In this document: positions 1-11,200 of the stretch, in pieces | How positions within the stretch are numbered: the first letter of the stretch is position 1 | Layout of the letters: each line of letters begins with the position of its first letter | DNA from: Oscarella lobularis | Lineage: Eukaryota > Porifera > Homoscleromorpha > Homosclerophorida > Oscarellidae | DNA: 64,000 nucleotides | Assembly (NCBI RefSeq): GCF_947507565.1 | Contig: NC_089185.1 | Span: 992,001-1,056,000, forward strand | Direction of reading: 5' to 3' | Notes under the pieces: model-generated | Told to the model about the DNA's origin: nothing | The model's database searches: none | The model's input: the letters and a program-made list of their open reading frames with translations, nothing else | Translations under genes and position numbers: made by a program

Positions 1-3000
1 CCTTTTGCAACGTCCGCCACATTCTTTTACGACAACTTTGCCTCTGCTTCGGCACCCATTGACGACAATGTATTCCCTTTTGGTTGTCGTTTTGCATTTT
101 CCTGTACAGAAACAACTGAACGCTAAATGCAGAGTCCGCTCTTTCTTTTTACCAATGCATAATTTTTCTGTACAGCTTACAGTGCTGCCAGCACAGGAAC
201 TAAAAATATCATTCATTGTCTTGTACCGTTTAGTAAAATAAAATCGCACCATGTATTGCATCCATCGGTAGAGGGAAACGTATCCTCGTTTTCGTAGCGC
301 TTCCCTCCGTACAGACAACCTACACCAACGTGTTGAGCTCAAACAGTTTGCAAACACAGCAACAGAACAAACTTGAAGGCGGCGTTGGAGTTGATGACGG
401 AGTTGACGGAGTCTCTGCAAGTAAAAATTTTAACTGATAGTATAGCGAAAGTCTTATATGTTACTAGGAAGGCAGTATCTTAGCGTACAGCCAACTTTAG
501 CACCAGCACAGAAGCTACATCTTTCATTATTTCATATCGTTTAGTAAAATAAAATCGTACCATCTATTGCATCCATCGGTGGAGGGAAATCTATCCCCTT
601 CTTCATAGCGCTTCCCTCCGTACAGGCAACCTACACCAACGTGTTGAGCTCATTCAGTTGTAAACGCAGAATAAAACAGACCTGGAGGCGGTGACGGTGC
701 TGGACAGCGTTCTTTTCGAACACATTTTCCATTAGCAGTCTCGTACTGGCCACGAGGACAAAAGCATCCTCTAACGCACTGAAGGGTGCAGATAAGAGGC
801 TCGGGTTGTCCGCAACGCAGCGGACATGCCGTTCCGCATTCTTGGAATTTTTTTCCTGCAGGACATAATAATTTCCGAGTGCAAGCGACCGTTCCATTCA
901 AGCAGTAGCTAAATAGATCAAACACAATAAAATTGAAAAACGATGAAAGATCATCGCCTTGCCAGGTATTGACTTTGTCCGTAAATTTATCCCCGTGGTT
1001 GTAGTACTTTCCTCCGTACCGACATATTGGACAATTTTCTTTCGAAACGCATTGTCCATCAGCAGTCTCGTACTGGTTACTGGGACAAAAGCATCCTCTA
1101 ACGCACGGAAAGGTGCAGTTGACATCGCGTAGTCCACAACGCGACGGACACGCAGTTCCGCATTTCTGGAACTCTTTCCCTGCAGGACAATTTGGTGGAT
1201 CTAATAAGAGATACAGCGACACATTTCCTTCTTAATTAATTAGCACGAAAAAATGATACCGGAAGGACAAAATTTCTGAGTACAAGCGATCATTCCCTTC
1301 AAACAGTGGCTAAATAAATATAATCTAAATGAAATTGAAAACTCTTGAAAGATCATCGCCTTGCCAAATATTGCATTTATCTGCGGAGACAAAGTGATCC
1401 CCATCTTCGTAACGCTTCCCTCCGTACAGACAACAATCTAACGCCCACGTGTTGAGTTCAATCAGTAGTGAACGCAGAATGGAACAGACCTGGAGGCGGT
1501 GACGGTGCTGGACAGCGTTCTTTTGGAACACATTTCCCAAGAGCAGTCTCGTACTGGCCACGAGGACAAAAGCATCCTCTAACGCACTGAAAGGTGCAGA
1601 AAAGAGGCTCGGGTTGTCCGCAACGCAGCGGACACGCAGTTCCGCATTCCCGAAACTCTTTTCCAGCAGAACAATTTCGCGGATCTATGAGAACACGGGT
1701 TGAGATCAAAACCGAAAACTATGATTCAGTTCTAAACGCACACTGACCTGGAGCAGTGGGAGACGTTGACGGAGTTGGACAGTATATTTCCGTACAGCCC
1801 ACGCTACCGCCATTACAGGAGCTAGAACTTCCATCTCTTACACTGTTTTAGTAAGCATAAAATTGTACCATGTATTGCATCCATCCCCGAAGGGAAACGA
1901 ATCACCGTCATCGTAGTACGCTCCTCCGTATTGACAACCACCTATACCCATGTGTTGAGCTCAATCAGTAGTGAACGCAGAATGGAACAGACCTGGAAGC
2001 GGTGTCGACGGTGCTGGACAGCGTTCTTTTGAAACACATTTCCCATCAGCAGTCTCATACTGGCCACGAGGACAAAAGCATCCTCTAACGCACTGAAGGG
2101 TGCAGATAAGAGGCTCGGGTTGTCCGCAACGTAGCGGACACGCAGTGCCGCATTCCCGGAACTCTTTTCCTGCAGAGCAATTCCGTGGATCTATGAGAAC
2201 ACGGGTTGAGATCAAATAGTAGTGAATGCACAATAGGGCAGACTTCGAGAGACTGGAGCCCTTGGGATTGAAGGTTCTGCAAAAAAAAAGTTATTTACCG
2301 AAAACTATGATAAACGTCTCTTGTTACTAGGACGGCAGAATTTTTTCGTACAGCCAACGTTACCACCAGCACAGAAGCTATATATTTCATTATTTATACC
2401 GTTTAGTAAAATAATATCGTACCATCTATTGCATCCATCGGTGGAGAGAAATCTATCTCCGTCTTCGTAGCGCTTCCCTCCGTACAGACAACCCTCTAAC
2501 ACCCACGAGTTGAGTTCAATCTGTTCTAAACACACACTGACCTGGAGGAGTGGGAGACGTTGACGGAGTCGGGCAGTATATTTCCGTACAGCCCACGCTA
2601 CCGTTATTACAGAAGCTAGATATCTTCTATGTATACACTGTTCTAATAAATTATCAATGAAATCGTACCATGTATTGCATCCATCCGCGGAGGGAAATCC
2701 ATCACCGTCATTGTAGTACGTTCCTTCGTATTGACAACCACCTACACCCACGTGTTGAGCTCGATCAGTAGTGAACGCAGAATGAGACAAACATGGAGGT
2801 GACGGTGTGGGGCAACTTTCTTTTGGAACACATTCTCCATCAGCAGTCTCGTACTGGCCACGAGGACAAAAACATCCTCTAACGCAGTGAAGGATGCAGA
2901 GGACAGACTCGGGTTGTCCGCAACGCAGCGGACATGACGTTCCGCATTCTTGATACTCTTTTCCAGGAGGGCAAGTCGGTGGATCTAAAAATTGTTAACT

Positions 3001-3428
3001 GAAATTTTAGCAAAAGTCTTATGTTGTGTTACTAGGCAGGCACTATTTTCCATACAGCTTACTCTACCTGAAGTCGACGGTGTAGGGGACGGTGTAGGGG
3101 ACGGTGTTGGACAACTTTCTTTTGGAACACATTCTCCAGCGCCAGTCGCGTACAGGCCAGGAGAACAAAAGCATCCTTGAACGCATATAGCCGGGCAGGG
3201 TCGAATATCTGGAAGTCCACACGTCGGAGGACAAGCACTTCCACATTCCTTATAGACTTTTCCCACTGGACACTGCGGAGGTTCGGGTGTCGACAGCACG
3301 GCGGCTAACTCAACTTGAGAAGCTTCGTAAAGAAATGGCTGTTCCAAGTGGAATAGAAGCGAGTCAGTAAACCTACCAGCGATAGTGAAGAAGATAGCCA
3401 GCACGAAAAGCCTTGCAAGAAGATGCAT
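1..3428 (-). CDS. Secreted TIL/VWC-repeat protein with C-terminal cystine knot (3' end outside window)
   Basis: Multi-exon gene read right to left. The start is the ATG at 3428, followed by a signal peptide (MHLLARLFVLAIFFTIA) and an intron at about 3306-3375. Then come about six trypsin-inhibitor-like (TIL) Cys-rich domains, near 3130-3285, 2815-2985, 2020-2190, 1510-1685, 1030-1195 and 705-880. Interleaved are about seven VWC/pacifastin-like modules with the pattern CxYGGKxYxDGDxFxSxDGCN-x-C-x-C-x-G-x-V-x-CT-x3-C. In each VWC module an intron splits the Cys codon after DGCN; restoring the split codon gives the canonical CxC. At 1-120, after a 51-nt intron, the reading TTTKREYIVVNGCRSRGK followed by CGGRC is the start of a C-terminal cystine-knot (CTCK) domain. 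The order resembles the TIL/VWC/CTCK tails of mucin, von Willebrand and SCO-spondin type proteins, but no VWD domain is seen. It is probably secreted matrix or mucus. Domain calls are firm; the function is inferred. Confidence 0.8.
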
Positions 3429-3711
3429 CTTCACCTCCGAGTCAAGCCACAGAAACTGCCGAGAACAAGACGATGTGCGTCAGAGCTCAGCACATCCCCC
3501 CTAAACCATTGTTCTTCACGTGAGCGGAAGTTCCCATTTCAAATGTTGATCCAGATCATTTTCCTTTGCTCATGCGACCACTTCCCGCCGTCACTTCCCC
3601 CCGTCAGATCTGCAATGTAGAATGGGTAAACGAATCGATCCGCTCGTCCGTAAGCCTATGATGAATTGCTCAGCGAACGCCCATGGCGTCTGCTTTCCTA
3701 CCTCTCAACGT
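3429..3711. other. Intergenic, promoter side of the TIL/VWC gene
   Basis: No coding exon is recognised. It lies upstream of the start codon at 3428 and should hold that gene's promoter and 5' UTR. No clear TATA box was seen. Confidence 0.5.
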
Positions 3712-4105
3712 TCCCTCTGGTACGAAGATATGAATTAATTAAAATTATCTCGTGTTCTAACAGACCAATTTACGTAAACTAAACGCTAAAAGCTAATATA
3801 TAGATATGATGGTACTTTCTAATAAGGCTTATATACAACAGAATTTAGTCATCGTCATCCACGTCATTTATGAGGTACTCCATACGCGAGTAGCGTTTCC
3901 GCCACCTAAATCCACCATACCAGTTTCGCGTCATTAAAGCGAGAGCAGCAACAACAAACAGAATGCCGACGCCGAGAGAAATAACAAAAGCCGCCACCAA
4001 ACCACTACCTATCCCTTTGCCTTGAAACGTACTCTCAGCCAAGCCACCAAGAGCGCTCTGTGCCCCGTTCTCGGAAACAGTGATAACCACGGATTCTTTA
4101 GCTAC
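3712..4105 (-). pseudogene. Partial duplicate of the terminal exon and 3' UTR of the MANSC/TSP1 membrane protein
   Basis: This stretch repeats about 5305-5690 almost base for base. It carries the stretch before the membrane, the transmembrane helix, the YSRMEYLINDVDDDD tail, the stop codon (3845) and about 130 nt of 3' UTR. Only about five substitutions were seen over the 261 shared coding bases, giving two amino-acid changes (KESV for KEAV, NGAQ for NGTQ); the UTR also has small indels. The homology stops abruptly at about 4105, inside what is a single exon in the parent, so the copy lacks MANSC, TSP1 and stalk. It has no start of its own and is most likely a truncated copy. Use as an alternative membrane-anchoring terminal exon of the TIL gene just upstream cannot be excluded, because AG acceptors lie at its 5' edge. 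Confidence 0.75.
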
Positions 4106-4160
4106 TAACAAGACAGACCCACAGCATATTCCCACAACATAACTGTTGCAGCCACACCGT

Positions 4161-5106
4161 TCATTTAGCGTGCTCGCACGTGCAGCTAACAATGCGTTCG
4201 TACGAGAGCAATTGTTTCTGCTCGCCAGGACACAGGAACAACGCCTGACGCCTCACCGTTTTTGAGGGCTGACAGGATTCTGAACATCTTTTCAATTTCA
4301 GTTTTCTTTCGCTTTTGCAGTCGTTCAAGATAACGTAGTCTTTGCTCAGAGTTGATTTTGTCCGCCGTCTAGTATCTCCGAGTCCTGTTGGCATACGCGT
4401 ACTTATATCACCGCTGCGGGAATAATGAATGATTCAGAGCGATTTGTACCAACCTGGTTTCGCTCCAAAGCTTGTTCGAGCCTGAGAACAGCTGGAAACA
4501 CATCTTCCGTCCTCCGTTTCGTACTGGGGAGGAGGGCAAATGCATCCAGCTTCGCATTGCTGCGTGCAGAGCCTATGATCGGGCAATCTACCGCGACATC
4601 GCTTGGGGCAATGACCGTTACACGGGTCAAGGATTTTCCCAGGTGGACACGGCAGTAGCGATGGCTCTGTATCAGAAACTTGAGAACTGTTGCAACGCTC
4701 TACTACACTACTTACCGATGGCCGGCGGATCATGAGATTCTCCAGCACAACCAGGTTCTATAGTTGTTACAAATTCAGTAAGTCAGATAAAATGAAGGCA
4801 GCACACCGACTTTCTGGACAGTCCTTTTTGAAAACGCACGTCCCGCTCTCGGTCAAGTAGAGGAAGCGAGGACAAAAGCATCCCTCGACGCATTGCATTG
4901 TGCATATAGGAGGCCTCCTCTGGCCGCATCTCTGTGGACACGCTGAACCGCAGCTCTGCCACACCTTTCCACCAGTGCACAGCCGCGGCACTGAAAAATC
5001 TTTTGAAGAAAAAAGAGTTAAAAGATTATTGTAGGCTTGTTTTACAGAAAAGAGAACCTGCACAAGCGAAAACGACGCTTACAACAAAGACCGTGAGTTG
5101 AAGCAT
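4161..5106 (-). CDS. Small secreted TIL-TIL-CTCK protein
   Basis: The start ATG at 5106 opens a signal peptide (MLQLTVFVVSVVFACA), and an intron follows. Exon 2 (about 4990-4800) is a TIL domain beginning CTGGKVWQSCGSACPQRC. A short exon follows, then a second TIL domain (about 4700-4460, CPPGKILDPCNGHCPKRC). The last exon ends in a cystine-knot domain with DYVILNDCKS, CSESC and the closing VSCTCEHAK, then TGA at 4161. Assumed phases: the exon 4/5 junction fits best with a donor at GGTTG/gtacaa and the acceptor cccgcag. It is a compact paralogue of the TIL/VWC/CTCK gene on its right, same strand, and probably arose from it by tandem duplication. It is predicted to be a secreted disulphide-rich protein that could dimerise through the knot. 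Domain identity is secure; the role is unknown. Confidence 0.75.
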
Positions 5107-5429
5107 CTCCAAGAACACTAGGTTGAACCTGTTGAACAGGTTTAGCAAGTTTACATCACCGAACTTCCTGTGCACGTGATATAAATAAACTAAAATTATT
5201 TTTTAAACCGAGAGACGATTAGATATTCGTTTTCTGTAGCAAGATAAAATCGACAGAAAGCGATTTTGCGAAACAGGCGATCAGGCGAAACGTACTCACG
5301 TTAATTAATCCCTCTGCAAAGATATGAATTAATTAAAATTATCTCGTGTTCTAACACCAATTTACGTAAACTAAAAGCTAACATATAGATATGATGGTAC
5401 TTTCTAATAAGGCTTATATACAACAGAAT

Positions 5430-6971
5430 TTAGTCATCGTCATCCACATCATTTATGAGGTACTCCATACGCGAGTAGCGTTTCCGCCACCTAAATCCAC
5501 CATACCAGTTTCGCGTCATTAAAGCGAGAGCAGCAACAACGAACAGAATGCCGACGCCGAGAGAAATAACAAAAGCCGCCACCAAACCACTACCTATCCC
5601 TTTGCCTTGAAACGTACTCTCAGCCAAACCACCAAGAGCGCTCTGTGTCCCGTTCTCGGAAACAGTGATAACCACGGCTTCTTTCGCTTGAGTTTCACTA
5701 GTGTGAAACGCTGATGTGACAGTGGTGGTGGCAGTGGTGGTGGCAGTGGTGGTGGCAGTGGTGGTGGCAGTGGTGGTGGCAGTGGTGGTGGCGGTCGCGC
5801 CAGTGGTGGTAGCGCCAGTGATGGTAGCAGCAGTGGCTACTACATCGCCTTTACTATGACTACTACTACTAATGCTACTGGCAGTTGCTGTCTTATGATC
5901 GGTGAAAGGATCTTCTGTTGGCTCGAATATATCCTCGTGAGCTGCTACGTTGTGATTGTCGCTGGGGATGTTCTCGATGTCTTTCATTATCCACTCTATG
6001 TCATCAGCGAGAGGAGTAGGAGTTGGACGCTGGTCGGCACCTGGGGAGGTGCTCTTGGCCATGACAATATCTGAAAAGAATTCGTCTTCAACTCCAGCCT
6101 TTGAAACTGCACAAAAAGCATTCAAAACGAAACCAGAAGCGAATATTCGCATTACCGGGACAGGAATTGAAAGAGCAGATTTCCACATCACTCAACTTTG
6201 GACACGATTTACCATTGAACCTTGCTTCGGTTAAGACAGTTCGATTGCGATGCCACAATCCAATGCCACACGACGCCGAGCAGGGCCCAAAGTTCGTCCA
6301 CTCAGACACGACGCAATCAACTAAAGAAAGAATAATATAGCAAAGGTAACGCGTCAGTATAAAATAAATAAACAAATAAATAAATAGATAAATGCCAGAC
6401 CGGGGCACGGCGATCGATGGCAGATCTCCGTCTTCGTCATAGCGATAGCCGAACAGCCTCCTCTGTCGATTTCGCGACGAATAGGTTGACGACGATAAGA
6501 AATCGTACCGTTGCCACACGACACGCTGCACAGCGAATCGACGATCCAATCAGAAACGGAGCAGTCTGGCGAGAAGAAAGTCCAAGTTCGAATTTTTTTC
6601 CGTTAGGACACCTGAGGGGTACACGTGCGGGCCCCAAACTGACCTGTTGACGTCGGTTCGATGACGGTGTAGGCGGGGTGGGCGGTGAAGACGCATTGGC
6701 TCGGACTGCCGCACTTTAGGAGATAGCAGTTGCTCTTTTCGGAAAAGACGGCGTCCTTGTGGAAGATTGCCGTGTCGCACGGGGGCGATGTCGCGCAATT
6801 TGTCGCGCACTCGTCTGTCGACAGGACGCGGAGGCGGCGTAGAAAGACGGCGCCGCGATTCTGGCTTTCGTGAAGCTTGATGATCTTGTTCTCGATTTCT
6901 CTGTACGAAGCGCATAGCTGGGAGAACAGCAGGAAGAGGAAAGATGCCGAGAGAACGACGAGCGTCGTCAT
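5430..6971 (-). CDS. MANSC-TSP1-TSP1 single-pass membrane protein
   Basis: The start is ATG 6971, giving the signal peptide MTTLVVLSASFLFLLFSQLC. Exon 1 (to about 6640) has a MANSC/MANEC-type seven-Cys region (STDECATNCATSPPC, NCYLLKCGSPSQC), as in KIAA0319, HAI-1 and MANSC1. Two exons each hold a thrombospondin type-1 repeat: about 6400-6575 (SDWIVDSLCSVSCGNGT) and about 6150-6320 (SEWTNFGPCSASCGIG). The last exon (about 6105-5430) encodes an acidic stalk, a Thr/Ala repeat, a transmembrane helix (GSGLVAAFVISLGVGILFVV) and a short basic then acidic tail ending NDVDDDD. It is likely a cell-surface adhesion or receptor protein. The Thr-rich stalk should be O-glycosylated. Its terminal exon is duplicated at 3712-4105. 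It is divergent with the BAK-like gene (323 bp between starts). Confidence 0.8.
5712..5800 (-). repeat. In-frame 12-bp minisatellite coding (ATTT)n
   Basis: A 12-bp unit (gtggtggcagtg on the + strand) is repeated about six times without interruption and then decays. On the coding strand it adds Ala-Thr-Thr-Thr units to the extracellular stalk of the MANSC/TSP1 protein. Length polymorphism is likely. Confidence 0.85.
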
Positions 6972-7240
6972 TTCTATCCGGGAGTGCGCATTGTTTGCGT
7001 TGTCCTCGCGCACGGCGGCACGACACGTGATGTCAGGAGATGTCAGGGGGTTTCTAAAGCGCAGTGTCTGCCAGCTGGCTGTGCCTCTAAAAAGCGCTGA
7101 CGCATTTCACTTGACAGAGAAATCTTCTTCTCTGAAATTTCTTAGGACAGATAATCCGGGCACTTTTCAACGTCATCAAAAAGTTGAGTCCAGCGAGAAA
7201 GGTGCAGGCGAAGTGCCACTTGGTGCCACTGACGTTGACA

Positions 7241-7248
7241 TATATATA
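7241..7248 (+). promoter_or_regulatory. TATA-like element upstream of the BAK-like gene
   Basis: TATATATA lies 46-53 bp before the start codon at 7294. It suits a start site around 7270 with a very short 5' UTR. This is a sequence match only. Confidence 0.3.
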
Positions 7249-7293
7249 CACAGTTGGAGAGCGATCGTTTTGGTAGAAGGCGCGCGACACGTC

Positions 7294-8032
7294 ATGGAGG
7301 ACGATCTTGGGGTCCACGATCTTCAGCAACAAATCGCCGCGGAGAACCTCTTTCGCGCCTTCGTCAAGGCGCGCCAGCCGCAGGAAACCGAGGAAGATAT
7401 CCAACGCGCACTCGAAGAGGCCGAAAAGATCCAACAGGAGACGTCGTCGTCGTCGGCGGCGACGTCACCGATCGTCGAATCGCGCGTCGAAATCGCCGAT
7501 CGTCTCGTCAATATTGCCGACGAAATCGACTCTCGCTATCACGACGAATTCGAAGAGATGGTCGAACGCCTGCGTTTGACGCCCGAAAACGCGTACGGAA
7601 GCTTTTCCGAATTGGCGATGCGACTCCTGCGACGAGGTGAGCTCGTAACGCGGTGCTGGTTTCGACTGGGTTTTTCTTTCCTTTTCTTTGCATTTTAGGC
7701 GTCAACTGGGGCAACATCATCGCGCTCTTCGTCCTCGGCTATCGAATCGTCAAGAAATTCGCCGCGAGCGTGACGAAAATCGTCGGCTGGGTCGCCGGCA
7801 TTATCGGTCGATTTGTCGTGCGCGAGAAAATCGCTCAGTGGGTCCAGGAGCACGGCGGTTGGGTGAGTCGCGATAGTATGATGACAGGCGGGGGGTGGAG
7901 CTCACTGACTTTCAGGGCTCCGTTTTGTCTCTGGGCGCCGCTGATTTGTTTCCTGGCAGTCGAAGAACGGTCTTCTATCTTTTCGGCGCTGCTGTCGTCG
8001 CCGCCGGCCTTCTGTATTTGTCTCGTAAGTAG
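7294..8032 (+). CDS. Bcl-2 family BAK/BAX-like apoptosis regulator
   Basis: Three exons, 7294-7636, 7699-7862 and 7916-8032, join in frame to 207 residues, close to human BAK (211). A BH3 helix is seen at LVNIADEIDSRYHDEF, BH1 at GVNWGNIIALFVLGYRIV and BH2 at WVQEHGGW. The C-terminus is a hydrophobic anchor (VFYLFGAAVVAAGLLYLS) then Arg-Lys and the stop. The order BH3-BH1-BH2-anchor with NWG in BH1 and the length point to a pore-forming BAK/BAX member acting at the outer mitochondrial membrane; a pro-survival role is less likely but not excluded by sequence. Intron 1 falls just before BH1 NWG and intron 2 right after the BH2 Trp. The stop sits inside tctcGTAAGTag, a perfect 5' splice site, so an alternative 3' end is possible. 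It is divergent from the MANSC/TSP1 gene. Confidence 0.88.
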
Positions 8033-8231
8033 TCGTCGTGTCTCCTTTGTCATTTGAATTTGAGTGAGAGTTTTCGTTCTTTCTGTGTTTCTTCTCTCTT
8101 GTACAAAAAACTTCCTCGCGTGATGAATTCGTTTAGCTGTTGAACGATTTTTAATAATAGAAATTAGCAGTGAGATTTAAAATTGAGGCGTTGAAAATAG
8201 TTCATATTTTGTCTGACCGTTTCGTTTTCTG

Positions 8232-11200
8232 CTACGCAAAGACGACGAGATAGACGAGGAGAACATGTATTGTTATGGCGTAGATAGCGGCGGCCTTTAG
8301 TCGCGTAGAGGAGCGAGATAAGCCTCCAGCCGCTAAAAACCTGACAAGCCACAGACAGCTGTAAAACAGGGAAGCAACAGGTAACGGGGGGCGGGGGACC
8401 CACCTGGCAGCATGTCGCTTCACGTTGCCAAGCCAAGGAACTAAGTCATAAACGTTTTTTGAGCTCCACGTCGTTCTGCTTCTATTTGCCTACCTGCATC
8501 GGAGATTTCGTCTCCGCCACTGGTGTCCAAATCGACGAGAACCTAAATAGAGAAATCATTGTCAAATTATTGCAAGATGTCACTGCTTACGTCAGTTGAT
8601 TGGGTGCTAGCCAATAACGGCTTCCCCGCTCTTTGCAGCTGTTGGATTGCGTCTTGCGCCTCAAGCAATTTCGCCCGTTCCACGTGCAGAGATTCCTAGA
8701 GGTAACAGGTAACGGACACACGCATAATGCCCCCATTATTCTTCCTACCTCGAGCTCCCCTTTCAATTGCTGCAAGCTCGAGCTCTCCTTCTCCAACATC
8801 TCCATCTTCTGAAGCAGTTCGCCTTTCTCGGTCGACGCTTCTTCGACCGACTTTCCCGCGTCTCTGAGCTGTCCTCTCAATTTCTCCAGTTCTCGAGCCG
8901 ACTCCTCCTGACTCGTCAACGTCTCGCGAACGTGGGCGACCGCTTCGACCTTCTCCGACTCGGCCCGACTCAAACGCGTTCGCAATTCGTCGACTTCGCT
9001 CTCGAGAAAATTCGCCTTCGCTTGCACGTCTTTTGTCTTGACGTCGTCGTCTTCGACGAGACTCGCGTAGGAGCGTCGAACGTTCGCCAATTCTCTCTCC
9101 AACTCCTCTTTGGCGTGAAGCTGAACGAGCGCGTTTCGTTCCGCTTCCTCCGTCGCCTGACGTTCGTCGACGATCTCGCTCTGCGCCTCGCGCAATCGAC
9201 CGGACAACTCAGCCAATTGATCCTGAAGCGTATTAATAGAAGCGTTGAGCTGCTGCTCGACCTGTTGACGTTGATTCGCCGCCGCGTGAAGAGCCGCGGA
9301 CGACTGCGCCTCTCGCTCGCGACTCTGACCCAGTTGACTCGTCAGCAAAGCGATTTTCTCGCTAGCCTTCGTCATCTGTTCGTTGAGAGTAACAGACGAC
9401 CGTTCAATGTCAATCAGCTTCTGTCGAAGAGCACCGACTTCTCTTTGAGCGGCATCGCTCTGCTTTTGCTGGTCTCGAAGCGTTTCACTAAGCCCTCGAT
9501 TTTTCTCTTCGACGGCGTCTACCGTGACCTGCAATGAATGCCGTTCCTCTTCAGACTCGGTCAATTTTCGTCGATATTTGTCTAATTCTTCTGCTTGAGA
9601 CGCTCGTAATCGCGCGGCCTCCGCCAATTCGGACTTTGATTCGTCGAGTTTCTTCCGAGCGTCTTCTTTCCATCGTAGCAATTCTCGTTCGAGTTCGGCG
9701 ACGCGCAGTTCGCTCGAGTCAAGGTCCTTTTTCAAGGCACTGCTCTCCTCACGAAAACTCGTATTCAAATCCTTGATTTTGATCGTTTCGTCTTCGACCG
9801 AATTCTTCTGCACTTCCAACTGCTCGATTTCGGATTTCAATTCCGTCACGACGTTAGATATTTTAACGCTCTCTTCCCTTACGCACTGGACGTCGTTCTC
9901 TTTCGCCAGCAACTCGTCGCCGAGTCGTCGCCTCTCGCTTTCCCATTCGTCCAGCCGCTCGGCCATCAACTTTTCAAAGTCGCCAAGCCGTCGTTCTGCC
10001 TGTGAAGCGCGTTCCTCAGCCAGCTCAGCATTTGCACGCAGCTCATCTCTTTCTAGGCGAACGCATTCATTCTGCTTGTGCTCGTTTTCGAGTTGAGCCG
10101 TCAGGGAAGTTACTTGTCCAGCCAATTCACTCCTATCCCTTTCCGCTGTCTCCGCTATTTCACGATTCTTTTCGTCTAAATCCGCTTGCAATCTTTCGCA
10201 CGCGACTTCTTTCTCTTCCACTGTTTTGGTCAGGATCTGTTCCGTCTTTTTTAGCTCTTCGATCGTCGCCTGCGAGTTCTGAATCTCCGCCGTCATTTCT
10301 CTCACGTCACTCTTGTATCGATCGATCACCGCTTCCAGCTCCTTCTTTTCACCGCAAGCCAACTCGATCTCGTCTCTACAACGATCACATTCATCGCTTT
10401 TGGCATCCAAACTCTTTCTATATTCATCCAATTCAGCCTGTATTTGAAGAATTTGGCTTTCAGCTTCGGTGGCTCTCTGTTCTACTGTCGGTAAGGCGGC
10501 CAGTCGTTTTCTCATCTCGTCCAGTTCCTCTTCCATCTCCTTATTCTGCGCCAATAGTTGCGTGTGCTGCTTCGTCATTTTTCCGTGCAACTCCATCAAC
10601 TCGGAATTCTCGACGTCTAATTTTTCACACTTCTCCTTGTACTCGTCCTTATCCAAGTTCGAAGATGTTTCTTGCTGCTGTTGCTGCATCTCTTGCTTCT
10701 CCTTGACAATACGACTCTCCATGTCATTCAAATGCTCAATACGAGCCTGCAGTTGACTCTGCCACGCAGTAGAAACTTGCTCGTTCTTCTCGGCAGTATC
10801 GCCTTCTGCCGGAATTTCGTCGCCGCTGCCCTGTCTCTGCGTCCCAGGACTACCGCCGCTCTGTTCCCGATGTTTTTTCTGCAGAGATGCTATACGTGCC
10901 TTCGCCTGAAGTTTCACTTTATTGATCTTTCCTTCGTACTTCTCCGCCTGTTCTTCGAGAAGCCGCTTTGTCTCGTTCTCCTGCTTTTCCATCGTCCGAG
11001 CTACTTCCGCTTGCATTTCTGAATTCCACTCCTTTCTTGCTTCCTCCAATTTGCTAGCCAATGCCTTGCTCAGTTCTTCAACTTCCTCTTGCTTCCGTTC
11101 GACTTCCTCTTTCAAAGACAATGCATTGATTTTCATCTCATTTTTTAGCTTCTCGTTCTCCAGCAACGCTGACTGCCTCTCTTCAGCCGTCGAGGCCATT

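Noticed and set aside
700-3290. Regularly spaced repeats that might suggest a CRISPR-like array
   Set aside because: The repeats are coding TIL and VWC exons of 150-200 bp in a eukaryotic gene, not short direct repeats with unique spacers.
7254-7640. Arg-rich ORFs overlapping BAK exon 1 in other frames
   Set aside because: Shadows of the Bcl-2 family exon, whose own frame carries BH3 and joins correctly to BH1 and BH2.
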